A DNA stretch of 64,000 nucleotides. Origin: Tenebrio molitor. Its lineage: Eukaryota > Arthropoda > Insecta > Coleoptera > Tenebrionidae. This document shows, one piece after another, positions 48,901 to 59,930 of this stretch. Position 1 is the stretch's first letter; each line of letters opens with the position of its first letter. The DNA is taken from positions 5,084,001-5,148,000 of the forward strand of contig NC_091051.1 of assembly GCF_963966145.1 (NCBI RefSeq). Direction: 5' to 3'. The translations under genes and the position numbers were made by a program. Below the pieces are notes generated by a model that searched no databases, was not told the DNA's origin, and was given only the letters and a program-made list of their open reading frames with translations.

Positions 48901-51900
48901 TTCGTTAAAACGGGGCGATTAATAATTGAGTTTGTAGATTTTTGGGTCCTCCGGCGAATCTTTTCCACAGAGAAATCACCCCGGATTAGTCGCATGAATA
49001 CTTGAACGTAGACTAATTGTGCAAAGCGCCACCGCATCCCCCCAAGTAACGAAAATATGTCAATCCCCAGCTTGACCCCTCTAGCTAGTTTAGGTCGGGG
49101 CAGATTTCGCGGTGTCTGCTACTCATTTTGTCTTTATTTATTTGGCAGCATATCAAGCGTGGTAGCCAGCCTAGCGTCGCCAGCGCCTCTAGCTGACCCG
49201 AACGGAAACAACGATTCAGGGTACGCCCCAAGTCAACCTGACACCACAGCACCGGAGAGTCCTAAAAGGAATCGAAATCAGTCCAAGAGAAACGGCGCCA
49301 CTCTGGACACTGACATTAGGCAAGTGTCGATGTGCTTGATCCGGTGCGATTGACATATTTTACGTTACTTGCCGGCAGGGGGCGCGCCGCTAGAAGGGCA
49401 GATCCTCTTGTTCTTGTCACCCCGGAACGGATAAATAATGACCGGGATGCGGGGCCAGTGTCGAAAGCTGAATCCGACAGTGCCAAAGCTTCATTTGCTA
49501 TTAATTTCGGCTAGAGTAGTGTGGGTTGCGACATTTTATGTTTCATTGTTGCCAACACAACTATTTATTTTTTTAATTAATTTCCCTACCAAGGTGCCGT
49601 TGTGTGTTTTTTATTCTGTCAATTATTACATTTTGTCCTATTTTTAATAATAAAATGTATCTATATCCCAATATAATATTAAAAAAAAATGTTTTTGCTT
49701 TACGACTTGGTAGAGAGGAACCGAATCTGGTCAGACAACAGATGTTCGTGATTTATGACAGAATAATAATGAAAGTCCACCAACAAAATGTGCGAAAATA
49801 AGAAATAGACTTTTACTAAATTCCATAGATCAAGTGTTATTTTTTTTAATTCAAAGATTTACACTTAAATTAAACAAAAAAGTGAAAGCCTAAAACTGAA
49901 GTAAAAGTAAAATACAAATTATGACAAATAATACAGCATGTTTTAGGTTATGATAACAATAGAGCATTTTTCATTGTGTCAAGGACTGATGACCAAAATT
50001 TATTGATAAATAAATAAATAGACAGACCTGCTACAACTAAATACACGGAAACAGATCAGTATGCAGATATATCTTTAAAAAATTTAAAAAAAAATTGTTT
50101 GTAAAATATTTGCGAAAATGCAAAAAAAAAATATTTTCTAGATTGCAATTCTCGCCTCCAAGATGTCCTGATTAGTGAAACAAAATTGATACATAGATAC
50201 ACAGACAGATAGAGAGACAGAAATACAGAAAGGTGCAAAATTTCACAGAAATGTTTTGACAGATTGTTTTATGTCTTATAATCTGTTTCAAAATCAAAAA
50301 TCCACCATGTTGAATTATGTTGGCAGAAAAAAGAAATCCCTAGAATAAGTTTCATTTTTTGGATTGGCCCAACCTCCCGCAAGAATTTGACATTGAACTG
50401 TTGAGTTTATTTACGTAACACAAAATAATTATTATGTACAAAAAGGTGGTAGCTACCGTATCATAACTTTTGAGTGATATAATAAAATGAGAATTAAAAA
50501 ACACGATGAATTACGACCTAAACAACTGTCAACAGTTTTCTTTCATATCATAACCCCACTTTTTTCTGATACTTGGAAACAACCTAAAAACAAAAGTTGG
50601 CGACGTTGTCGGTTGTATTTTCGAGGTATAGAATGCAGTGTTGGTGGATTTTTGATTATAGATTATAGTGTCTTTTGATTTGCCATTCTAACCCTAAAAT
50701 CTTCTTGAAAAAAAACTAAATTTTGGAATCTTACTCCAGGCAAACACAGAAAGACAGATAAATTGGTAGTTATGTAGATATCCAGATAGATAAAAATTCT
50801 TTCTTTAGGAATATTTTGACAGATTTTTTTTGACATTTGACATGTTTCGTAAATAAAAACGAAAATTTTGAAACTACAAAGCTAAAGCGAGAGATGTCAC
50901 ACTTTAAGAAACGAGAAAGGAGATTATTAAGAAATGGAATTTATAGACAAACAGATAGGCAATCAGTATTATTGCCGTAAATTTACTTGCTCCTGACCAG
51001 ATATTTTTTTTATTTTTTTAACGCAACGATGAAGCTTTGGTGGTATTCGAGCTGCCCCGATAAATCGTTCAAGCCTTTCCTTATGTTTTTTGAGGTTCAC
51101 CGTCCACACTTCCGGCAGTTTTGCTTCCGCAGCGTTTTTTGATCGCGCCTTGTCGTTGGGCCACCCCGTGTTTGCAGCGGTTGCAAAGTGCTCCCATGAA
51201 TATTGTATGCTTTTTCCAGAACCGTCGTATCAACAATAAATACGGGATCTGGACGAGACAGATCAACAGGGTCCAAAAAAGAGCGGAAAGCCACAGCCGC
51301 AGCCCGATTCACCATATACAAAGTGAACAAGGCCAGTCGTAAAAAGCGGGAAAAATCGTCGGCCAAAAAGGAGAGAAAGGCCACGAAAACATTAGCCATT
51401 GTCCTGGGTAAGTGAAACGTTCAGCCGCATCCGTTCCATAAATAAATAAAGCCCCGCATTATACTAATTTCGCCGTCGTTTTGTATCGACCGGAGGGAGA
51501 AAGGGCGACAAGAGGAGAAAAGTCCATTCGAAAGGAAATGTTCGCGAATTGATCGCGCGAAAAAGTTCCCGTCCACCGATTCAAAGGGAAACTTTCCTTC
51601 GTCGTTCTTTCACAGATCTCGGTTTCGAATAACAAGAACACTCGACATCTTGCAATATCTCGACGAGTCCCGTGCGACTCGATTGAATCAATTAAAAACG
51701 TCGGGGGTGGCGTGCGACCCCTCACCCTGTCGTCTCTCCTGTTCCAGGCGTGTTCCTCATCTGCTGGGTGCCGTTCTTCACGTGCAACATCATGGACGCG
51801 ATGTGCAGCAAGCTGAACCTGCCCTGCCAACCCGGCGTGGCGGCGTTCCTTCTCACCACCTGGCTGGGCTACATGAACAGTTTCGTGAATCCAGTCATCT

Positions 51901-51962
51901 ATACCATATTCAATCCGGAGTTTAGGAAAGCCTTCAAGAAATTAATGTTCCTCGGGCCTTAA
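39964..51962 (+). CDS. Dop2R: D2-like dopamine receptor, seven 3' exons (TM3 to stop)
   Basis: Exons: 39964-40073, 42666-42918, 43334-43599, 48532-48570, 49149-49319, 51220-51407, 51748-51962; phases close to 413 aa plus TAA. Reading order: TM3 with the amine-binding Asp (CDFYIAMDV), split DRY motif (SIDRYIAVTQP), TM4, ECL2 Cys (DACLFYN), TM5 serines (YSSLSSFYIP), a long third loop (ENVANTRRLAET, acidic GDEDEEGAEAD, APESPKR), basic loop end (KKERKATKTLAIVLG), TM6 CWVPF, TM7 NPVIYTIFN and a very short tail (MFLGP). The long loop 3 and short tail are typical of Gi-coupled D2-like receptors; the loop wording matches insect Dop2R as I know it. The 49,319 donor is GC (AG|GCAAGT); the other junctions are GT-AG. 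The exon with the N-terminus, TM1 and TM2 is not found in this window. Introns hold many TEs. The 39-nt exon at 48,532 may be alternatively spliced (inference). Confidence 0.93.
40800..42110 (+). repeat. Tandem repeat of about 0.34-0.41 kb, three copies, inside a receptor intron
   Basis: Units at about 41,210, 41,550 and 41,960 share AAAGGCTCTTTTAATGCCT (the first two), TTACAACACGTAATTTACAC or close variants, CGCGAGCTGTCAAATGTCA and TTCTTGCACAC. Words ACAACTCCGCTCATCAT and AATAAATGTGTCCTGT repeat around them. There is no ORF. Confidence 0.7.
44600..45050. repeat. Dispersed AT-rich repeat with AGACAGA-like runs
   Basis: It contains interspersed GATAGA, GACAGA and CAGACAGA words after an AT-rich lead. 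Similar stretches lie at 47,190-47,480, 50,020-50,250 and 50,740-50,980, all inside receptor introns. It is probably one decayed dispersed family. Confidence 0.5.
45053..46756. mobile_element. TIR element CAGGGTTATTCTAAATGATT carrying a nested LTR
   Basis: The left end CAGGGTTATTCTAAATGATT and the right end AATCATTTAGAATAACCCTG are exact inverted complements. Inner arm matches include TTTGCCGCTTTCATG near the left versus GGAGCGGCAACC near the right. Without the LTR it would be about 360 bp. Confidence 0.8.
45310..46646 (-). mobile_element. Solo LTR of an LTR retrotransposon
   Basis: It starts TGTTACGTTATAAATTACG and ends TTTAAATCGTAACA, so it has TG...CA ends with an inverted TGTTACG/CGTAACA pair. 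A 4-bp duplication GTAC lies on both sides (45,306-45,309 and 46,647-46,650). No second LTR, primer-binding site or pol ORF is present, as expected after LTR-LTR recombination. A TATAAAT at about 46,520 on the minus strand favours that orientation. The superfamily cannot be fixed. Confidence 0.7.
46765..47175. mobile_element. TIR element with TTGCCAAAACCAAATAACCA ends
   Basis: TTGCCAAAACCAAATAACCA at the left pairs with GTGGTTATTTGTGTTTGGCA at the right. A long inner inverted pair, TTGAACTTTTCAAGGTCAAA ... TTTGACCTTGAAAAGTTCAA type, gives a large palindrome. It lies directly beside the previous element. Confidence 0.75.
49320..51219 (+). other. Receptor intron with GC donor
   Basis: The intron begins GCAAGTG after TTAG and ends TTTTTCCAG. 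It contains AT-rich sequence and two GACAGA-type repeat stretches. Short ORFs at 49,332-49,800 and 50,487-50,678 are not supported. Confidence 0.7.
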
Positions 51963-52870
51963 TTTAACTCTAGGTTTTTGTAAGTAACATTCAGTTCGAA
52001 CTCTTTTATATGAAGATTTCTCTTGCTCAATGTACATAAACGACGTTCAAGGAGACATGTTTTCCGCTAATCCCATATTGAATTCTTCGCGTTTTTTCTT
52101 TGCTCAAGCTTCTGTCATTATTATTATCCCGTACCTGAAGACTCAGCGATTTCATTTCTCGCTCCGGCTCTCCGTACGTTAGGCGAATAAGAAGATTCCG
52201 AATTTATTATAGACATATCATCAATTTCCATGCAGAGCCCACGCAAACGAGCTTCAATCATTGATAATAATTAGTGTTTTCGTAAAGTTGGCTCCCTGAC
52301 GCGGGGTCAATCACTACTTTCATTCCAAATATATTCTGTGATCGCTCTAAAGTTAGTCTAGATTAATTTTAAAAAGAGTATATCGTTGAGTTTCGCGTTT
52401 TGTATATAATATTTATCTCAAGTTGACAGCTGCTGTAGAACAATATTATGGCGCCGCATCGGGGTCGAATTATGCAACCAACATAACAGCTAGGCGACGA
52501 GTGCACCCCGGTGCGGCGGCGCTCGTAATTCAAATTCCGTTGACATTTCACTGTACATTGTGTAAATAATACATGAACAAGTTGCAAATAATTTCGGTGG
52601 TACATTTTAAACATCAGTATTAGCGCTTAACTTGCAGTAATATGTCCTGTGTGAGCCAAAGCAATATTTGTAAAAGTGCGTGTGTTTGAGGCCGTCGCTT
52701 CAGACACACTCTTGAGCCCCATTTTTACAAACGTTTGCTCTGATACTTCCATCCCTTGTAAAATCAAAAACCTTACGCTTATTATCATAATACTGTAACA
52801 TAGGATGTATTATATTAGGTGCATTGCAATGGACATATATCTAATGTTAAAATAAAGCTATTTCTTATAA
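51963..52870 (+). other. Dopamine receptor 3' untranslated region
   Basis: About 0.9 kb lies between the receptor stop and an AATAAA at 52,851-52,856. It contains an imperfect hairpin at about 52,640-52,740 (GAGCCAAAGCAATATTTGTA ... TACAAACGTTTGCTC). The exact poly(A) site is not known. Confidence 0.5.
52851..52856 (+). terminator. Polyadenylation signal of the dopamine receptor
   Basis: AATAAA is followed by a T-rich stretch and lies before single-copy spacer. It is the best-placed hexamer downstream of the stop. Confidence 0.5.
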
Positions 52871-53296
52871 CGACTCTCTAATTGAGTTCATTTCCTTTTA
52901 CGCAATCCGCTCCGCTTCTCTCTAATTACCATCGATCGCTTCCAATTTTCCATCTCTTAACCCGATCCTTTTCGCCGGGGCGATCTCGACAACGAATTTG
53001 TCCACTCGAACTCGCTTTTATTTCTTCTTCGAGACTCGAACAAGCCACACCACTACGTCGTCTTAATTATTATTCGAGATGGTGCACTCTTCATTTTATT
53101 CCAGATGATATTATCGTGCTTTTGTATCTCAGGACAACAGAAAACCGAGCTGATGTTACCGTTTTACACAAAGCAGAATTAATTTTCTTCTGCGTTCACT
53201 TGCAGATCGTCTCCTTAACACAAAGTGTAATTAATTCAGTAATTACTCTTCACGGATCCCCTTCACTTCATAAAGAACACGTTTTAGAAAAAAACC

Positions 53297-53302
53297 TTTA
53301 TT
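53297..53302 (-). terminator. Polyadenylation signal of the cuticle-type gene
   Basis: The minus strand reads AATAAA about 90 nt after the TAA stop at 53,391-53,393. Confidence 0.55.
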
Positions 53303-53390
53303 AAATAACACCTCTCGATAATACTAGAAGGTACATTCCTAATTTAACAGTCTAGATCTAGGAAATATGTACAAAGTGACTGAGTTGTTT

Positions 53391-54627
53391 TTATTGGGCG
53401 TAGGATACTCCGGGATTGACCTGTTTGACCTGTTGGGCGGCGTTGTAATACTGGGGGGCTTGGGAGTAGAGGGATTGGGGAACGGACTGAGAGGTGTAGG
53501 CCTGAGCTTGGGCTTGTTGGTAGGCGGCTTGAGGGGCGGCGGCGTACGCCTGTTGTGGAACTTGAGAGAAGTACTGTTGCGGAGCCGCCGCCACTAGTCT
53601 CTGAGGTTGCTGGGCTTGGAGTGCGTACTTGGCCTGTTGGAGTTGTGCGGGTGCGGCGTAAGCCACCGGAGAGGGTTGAGGGTAGGCGACCTTTTGCGCT
53701 TGTGCTTGGTATGCGACGGGTGCGGGTGCGGCGGCGACTTTGGCTTGCCCTGGGTTGGCGATCTTGCCGACGACTTGCGAGAGAAGTCCCAAGTTGTTGT
53801 ACGTCACCACCGGACTAGAATAGGTGAAGGAGGAGACGTCGTTGGCCAGGGAGAACTGCGGCCTGTACGCCGCCACCTGCAACTAATTAATTGGAAATTG
53901 AATTTTACTTTCACGGAAACGCGTTCGGGGGTCAAGGTGAATGCGACGACCTTCGCGCTTTCTAATTTCTTTCAAATCGCTCCGGTTCCGAAGAAAGCGA
54001 TTAGGATTCGATCGGAATATTCATGAGTCCGAGTGGAGTGACCCGACACTCACCTTGGCGGCGTCGGCGGGAGCTGCGGCGTACTTGGCGAGGCCCGGCT
54101 GGGCATAGGCGACAGCTTGCGCCTGGGGCTGGTATTGATATTGCTGCTGGACGGTGGGGACGGCGTAAGCCGCAGGGGCGGCAGCCTGCTGGCTGTAGAA
54201 CTGGGGTTGGGGGGCCACCACCGCTTTTTGCACCGGTTGCTGCACTTTCGTGTAGGCGATCGACGCTGGGGCGGGGGCGGCGTACGTCTGCTGGCTGGTG
54301 TACGCCTGCTGGCCGGCCACGACGCCGCGCTTCTCCTGGACCGCCTCGCCGCGGGCCAGGGCGACCACCGCCAGGACTGCCAACTGCGAACAGAACGAAA
54401 ATGAAAGTTAATTACTTGGAGAGCCGTCCCGACACTGTCTGCTGTTTTATTGCCTCCTGAACCGTTCGATTCCAATGAATTTACATAAAACGCCGGCGAA
54501 GGCGTCCAATTAAATTTGACGGTAACAGATGGCGCAGATTAATCACTTTCGTTAATTGCGACGCGCTTTTTTCTCAAATTCACAAGACCACTGACACTAA
54601 AAATTTACTCACGCTCAGGAATTTCAT
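53391..54627 (-). CDS. Secreted A/Q/P/Y-rich low-complexity protein, probably cuticular
   Basis: Exons: 54613-54627, 54054-54383, 53391-53876; GT-AG introns, phase 0, 276 aa. The first exon is only MKFLS, which splits the signal peptide: MKFLSLAVLAVVALARGEA, followed by VQEKRGVV with a possible KR cleavage. A 5-codon first exon interrupting the signal peptide is a common arrangement in insect cuticle genes (family knowledge). The mature protein is Ala, Gln, Pro and Tyr rich (QQTYAAPAPAS, YSQQAAAPAAYAVP, PQQAYAAAPQAAYQQAQAQA). One less repetitive segment, FTYSSPVVTYNNLGLLSQVV, may be a functional core. No chitin-binding R&R motif is seen. It could be a low-complexity cuticular protein or another structural matrix protein. 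Confidence 0.85.
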
Positions 54628-54692
54628 CGTGCTGCCTGATGATTTGGTGAACAGTTTCAGTGAGAGTGTGTGTGCATGAGGGTTTCAGCTCG

Positions 54693-54699
54693 TTATATA
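54693..54699 (-). promoter_or_regulatory. TATA box of the cuticle-type gene
   Basis: The minus strand reads TATATAA about 66 nt upstream of the ATG at 54,627, which leaves room for a short 5' UTR. Confidence 0.6.
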
Positions 54700-54799
54700 T
54701 CTTCGACTTCCTGGTGATCTCCTTTCTCCAAACACGCCCTTTTCTACCCCTACTACCGGCTCGCATTGTCTCCGGACCCACTAAAAAACTCAAACACTT

Positions 54800-56170
54800 C
54801 GTATCAACGCCATAAAGTCAAACTCATATATTTCACATTTTTACGTTTTCTGCTCTCACGTGCGAACGTCGTCTCCTCTTTTGCGTACATTTTTACGCTT
54901 TTAATCTCCACCATCATCTGCATTGTTCCGTCTCTTCCTTCCTGCAACACGCAAATTCTCTACAGATCTGATCAATATCGAAAATAATAAATTTCTTAAA
55001 TTGTCCACTTTCTCGTTTGAATTTCACCCCAGAAATTGATTCCAGAAATAGACAATCGTCAAGGTAAGTGGAAACTCTTAATTATTTCGCCTGCTGCGTT
55101 CATCTCCCAACAAAGACAAAACCTGCATCGAGAGAGACACTGCAACATCTCCCAAATGAAATAAGATACGCTGCAGTGACATAACACCAGCCGATTTAAA
55201 TATAGCACAATTTCACCGGGATCACGTGAAATTTCTCTTTTCGTTGCTTTCGTAATAACAACCCTGTTATTAATGATGACCGGATAAAACATTAAACAAT
55301 AAAACATGGGCGAGGCTCGTAACACACGACCGTAACACGTATCTTGTTATTTTATTTAAATGATAATTCGGCTATGGATAACACCGGCATGAGATCAGCA
55401 ATTCGCTTGTGTAATGGGCATTGTTGTAATTTGAGTAAACATCAGCACGGCAAGCACCTCTCGTAACGACCATTTAACTGGACCGAAATAACTCGTGCTT
55501 TTCCAAAATTCAGCTTAATTAAAAGGAACGCCAACAATAAAAAAATTTACATAAAAAAATCGTTCGGCTGTGATTTACGCACTGGCCGGTGCATTCCGAA
55601 AAATGCGAAAAATATTTAAAATGCCACAATTCACACATTTCAGAGTCGGCCGAATTTCTTAAAAACCACGTTATATAACCGAGTTAAATGTTTCATACGA
55701 CGATAAAAAAGTCGATAAATTTGGCCACAACTACATAATAAGATCCTCGCTTCATTCTGATTTGATTTATCGATTCGATATTTTAAAAAGTTCAGTATTT
55801 CAACCCACTTTCAAAGAACGCAGCCTTGAAATAACTGTTCTAATCTTTCTAGTTTCACAAAATCTTTTTTTCGCCGGTTCTTTCCGACATTTAACGCAAC
55901 ACACTCTTCTGACGTAAAAGCGCCCCCTATGCAATTACTTCGCCCTGATGACCTCTCGTCACAGGACAAAGGACACCCTGGTTGGTGCCATCATACAAAT
56001 CTCTTTATATTTTGAAAAGACGCAACCCTTGTTCTAGACAAGTCCAGTTTCGGTTCAACATTTCAAAACAAGTTGTATTGTTAGCAATATCTGGTGCAAT
56101 TTAGCAACAAGTGCCTTGACCGATTTTTATTATCATGCATTCTCCTGCACTTTGTCTTCGGCTAACAACT
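54800..56170. other. Intergenic, no gene supported
   Basis: This is AT-rich spacer with no exon-like stretch. A minus-strand 88-codon ORF (55,059-55,325) has no recognisable domain. Confidence 0.45.
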
Positions 56171-56174
56171 GTTA

Positions 56175-56400
56175 TCACACCGGAATTGCGGCGCCCCAGA
56201 GGCGCAGGACTGCCCACTCGTCTGGAAAAAAGTGAGGTTAGGCGATGCGCAATTACGTAAAGGTGAGACTCACGGGTCAGGGTAAATTTGCACCTGTGGG
56301 ATAATTTTAATAAAAGTGCAAGATTTCGTGGTCGAGTGATGCATCTTGTGTAAAAATGATAATTTCCTGGGATCGTTTCAAATTTTTCGGTACTCGCCAT
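56175..56400 (-). CDS. Candidate small two-exon gene, unknown function
   Basis: An ATG at 56,400 in the context ATCATGG opens MASTEKFETIPGNYHFY. Exon 1 (56,274-56,400) ends at a strong donor, CC|GTGAGT. After a 52-bp intron with a CTAAC branch-like word and TTTTTTCCAG, exon 2 (56,175-56,221) continues in frame as HEWAVLRLWGAAIPV and stops TGA TAA. The product would be 57 aa. The intron size and sites look like the short introns nearby. No known family is recognised and no signal peptide is seen. A chance ORF (132 codons if unspliced) remains quite possible. Confidence 0.3.
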
Positions 56401-56404
56401 GATT

Positions 56405-57425
56405 GATTGTGGCGCGAAATTCAAAAGTAGTGCCTCTAGTGCATGATGTGTGGAGAGTGAGGAGACGAGTCGCTGCTGGTCGCGCAAAACCAACCTCATT
56501 TATTTAGAGAAAAAATAGTAGTTATATAATTTTTAACATTTAGAGTTGCAACACGCGTTGAAATTGTCCTGAAATTTGTCCGAAATGATATTTATTCATC
56601 GAGCGTGTGTCCTCGTAACACCCACTCTCCATGAATTATGGCACGGGGGTAAATATTTTGTGGGTACGAAGTTGGGGTTTATCGCGAATAAACCCGGACT
56701 GATGGAGATGAAATTGTTGGAACTTTTTGAATGTAAGAAGTTTAATTAAAATTCCTCCAGTTAGTACCATTTAAATGCATTAACCTGCCGGCATATCCAC
56801 ATTTGCATAAATTAGAGCTGGGCGAGCTCGGCAAAAAATGTTTGAGTTTAATCAACTCGCCGTGAAGAGTTGATCTCCAAAATTCCATGTTTCCATTTTG
56901 ACTATTACCATGACAAAAGCGCGGTCCCAGTTCGGGTTGTGTCGCTTTGTGCAAAATTGATGGAGTCTTAGAGTGTCTTTCGATCCCGTCCGGGGATCGC
57001 TTTGATCCTGTAACGGCATTTTTCCCGACTAGATTGAATTTTTTAAATGTTACCATCCACAATCGTAATAGGATAGTTGAGGCAGGTGGCTCGAAGCGCT
57101 GCGGCTCTGAACTAGACCTTACAAACAAGGTGGGTTGGGCACGGACAAATCGGAAGTGAATTTCGCTTTCTTTACCACGTACTTTTCCAGATGTAATCTT
57201 AAAAATTATCGTATATTATAATGATTTATCGAGAATTAGAAAGCGCCGAACAGGTTGAATGCTTCTTTTTGGATCGTCTCGTGACAAAATCGACGTAATT
57301 TGACTGTGGACACCTCACAATTAAGTGAGCGGCTGTTCTCCAAAAAGAACATTCCAGCAAACACGCAATTAAAAAAAAAAACTCTCGCCGCAGGTGTATT
57401 GCTGGGTGCATACTCGTCACATTTT
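56405..57425. other. Intergenic, no gene supported
   Basis: This is spacer before the odorant receptor cluster. A 128-codon minus-strand ORF (56,742-57,128) overlaps a 70-codon plus-strand ORF. Neither shows a domain, and the composition is not gene-like. Confidence 0.4.
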
Positions 57426-57428
57426 ATT

Positions 57429-58747
57429 CTAATTTTTCAACGACAACACTACTGTATAATAACTCCAAGAAGCTTTTATTATCTGAAACGAAAGGATCAG
57501 TTGTTGTTGTTGTTGTTGTTATTGGTGAGAGTGCGACTCTTACCCCGACGAAAGCTTGCAGCGTCATAGGAAATAGTTTGACTATGATTACGACGAGAGG
57601 ATCTTGCAACCGGATCATAAAAATAACGAGATCGCTTTTGAATTTTTTCGAAGCAGGAATCTATGCGGTTTCGTAAGCAACGCTGAGAATGTCATTAATT
57701 ATCGACTTGTTAAGAAATTTTTGATTTATCCTTACACAAGATATGATGTTGTGTCCGAAGTAACAGAACAGGAACGGTTCAAAAAGACTCAAAAAGAGAT
57801 AGGCCGCAAAAACTACCAACTGATTGACGTTTTGCTCATTGTTAAAGTGTAGTAAAGTGACACAGATCATAAAAAAACTCATGACAAGAAAATTGCAAAT
57901 ATGTACGTTTGGTAAACAGTTTGGAGAAGTCTGGCAAATCTGCAATCAATTAAATGGAAATGTGACGATTCTGGAGCCCGTTCAACTTACTTTGTAACGT
58001 GTCTGTACTGTTGGATACAACTCCGCAAAGTTGTTTCCATGCGTTTGTAAACATCTTGTGACAACTTTGTACGTTTCCAATAACTCCTTTTCAGTTACGA
58101 CGTAAATGTTGCGTAAGGTGTCGTAAATCATCACACACTCAACACCCACGATGGCCAGAAAATTGAGGACGCTCAGATCGTTACTACCCAAGATGATTGC
58201 AGCGCTGAGCAAGTAGAGCAGTTGCAGTAAATATGCAATTTCGTAGCAAGGGTGACTGGAGCAGTCGAAGGGTACCCACCAAAGTTTTACCTTTCGGATT
58301 TCCCATCGTTGTGACTATCCAACTTGTTAATAAAAATATTGTAACAACCACCCAATAAAAATAAAGAAGAAAAAGTGTTTTGTTTAATTGTTTCAATGTT
58401 TATCTTTAACTGTCGGTTCTTGGTTGCAAAGCAGGATTTACCAAGCTCTTCACCAGCATCGCAATCAGTTTGTACTGCTTCCTGAACTGGTAGTTTTTGA
58501 ACCATGGTGTAATAAAAGACGTGGCGAACATCGCGTTGATGATGAAATTGTCGTAACTGTTGAAACTCAAATAAGTCGTGACTATCAACAACCAACTTAT
58601 CAATAGTGCTACAAAAGTGATCAACCAGAAGAACGAGAGTGTTCTTGTCGACGTCACTTTTAAAATTTTCAGTTGGATGGAAAGAAAGTCGTCGATGTTG
58701 ACTCGCAAGCCGAGTCTTTTGCCGAAATAAGTCTTCACGACATCCAT
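57429..58747 (-). pseudogene. Odorant receptor pseudogene A
   Basis: It starts MDVVKTYFGKRLGL at 58,747 and ends ILSVKN-like (VVLSLKN) with TAG at 57,429. Homologous exons can be aligned with the intact copy at 63,133-64,000, and most splice sites are kept. Seven-TM odorant receptor features are recognisable: first TM (ISWLLIVTTYLSF), PWFKNYQFRKQY, SSHPCYEIAYLLQLLY, NFLAIVGVECVMIYDTLRNI, IRLQDPLVVII and the C-terminal KASWSYYTVVL. Damage: in-frame TAA at 58,406 and 58,400; about 11 bp deleted near 58,280; a frameshift near 58,065; a +2 frameshift in a T run near 57,885; and TAG for Trp at 57,661. Clearly non-coding now. Confidence 0.85.
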
Positions 58748-58889
58748 TTTGGATGTGGAGTGGTGGGTGCAATTTATATTCCAGTTGGACATTAATAAAC
58801 CACGAACGAGTCCAGTTACTTCAAAATTACACTAATTACGCGATCATTTTATATTTCATCAAGACTACTTAAATTATGAGAACAAAGAA

Positions 58890-59060
58890 ACAAATTTAAG
58901 TGTTTTAAATATTTTATTGGGCAATTTTCAATGGATACAGTTTTACATAAAATTATAGGTTAGGATTAACTTCAAGAATCACCACCGTAGCTGTAATTAT
59001 TTTAATAGTCTGCCTAGTATGGTTCTACGTGCAGTAGTGGTAGTACTGGTGCTTATTCTA
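58890..59060. repeat. Odorant receptor spacer repeat, copy 1
   Basis: AAGTGTTTTAAATATTTTAT, ATTGGGCAATTTTCAATGG and TAGCTGTAATTATTTT-type words recur near 60,965 and 62,545. The receptor genes were therefore duplicated together with their upstream spacers. Confidence 0.7.
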
Positions 59061-59389
59061 GCAGAAAAAAACAATGCAGTTTTTCATGGACAATACAACT
59101 GTCCACAGAATTAATTGTTGTTGGCGGCAAGAGTCACTCTTACCCTGACTAAATTTAGGTACAGAGTCATAGGAAATGACTTGATCATGATTATGACAAG
59201 ACAATCTTGCAACAGAATCATAAAAATGAAGAGATCAATTTTGAATTTGTAGATGCAAAAATCGATGCAGTGAGCAAAATTGAGGATATCTTTACCTACT
59301 CTGCAGCAGTTAACTATTAAATTCCTAGAAACATTTTAATCATATTTACACAAAACGTGATGTTTTTATTAAAAAAAAAAAGAGTGTGT

Positions 59390-59490
59390 GCTTAAGACCG
59401 CACGACAGAAGTGAAAAATTCTATGATGCTGTTTTTAAATAAACATAAAAAATCTGTATTTTTCAATAGAAACTGCGTATCCGTCCGCTT
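59390..59490. mobile_element. GAAGTGAAAACTTC-family fragment, copy 3 (reverse)
   Basis: GTGTGTGCTTAAGACCGCAC followed by GACAGAAGTG is the reverse complement of the right ends at 11,160-11,206 and 23,040-23,080. The other end (CCGTCCGCTTTTAGA) is diverged. Confidence 0.6.
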
Positions 59491-59766
59491 TTAGAGGTAG
59501 GTACACTCTGGCAAAATTTGTGAGGTTAGGTTTGGATGTTTAAGTTTTATTTTCTTGACGATGATATTGAACACAACACAAGCACACAATAGCAATACCC
59601 TCTATTATGATAATTTGTCCATTTTCCTCTTCACATTTTGCTACACAAATTTTTCCAATAGATGAATTGTTGAAGCCATATAATTGAGAATTACGTATTA
59701 AATCCTACATTCATCTGTAAACTTACAATATTTGTCGTGTCTTTATCGTTTATATTATAGAAAACT

Positions 59767-59930
59767 ATACAGGGTATTTCACGAGTGATAATGAGCCTGA
59801 CGTAGGTAATAATAAATTCAATCCACAATACATTTTCAAAAAAAGCCGGACATTTTAATTTCAGTAGCCAGCATTTTTCGGAAATATATGTAGTGTGGGT
59901 TGCATTTTAAAATACGTCAAGAGTAGTTTT
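59767..59930. mobile_element. TATACAGGGTATTTCACGAG family, diverged copy 3
   Basis: The left end TATACAGGGTATTTCACGAG with TGATAATGAGCC is well kept. The right half retains GTGTGGGTTGCATTTT, but the terminal repeat is lost. It lies in odorant receptor pseudogene C. Confidence 0.7.

Noticed and set aside
54023..54460. 145-codon plus-strand and 141-codon minus-strand ORFs over the cuticle-type gene
   Set aside because: They are alternative-frame shadows of a GC-rich repetitive exon; the spliced frame with signal peptide explains the region.
56742..57128. 128-codon minus-strand ORF
   Set aside because: No domain, no plausible splice sites, and no relation to neighbouring receptors.
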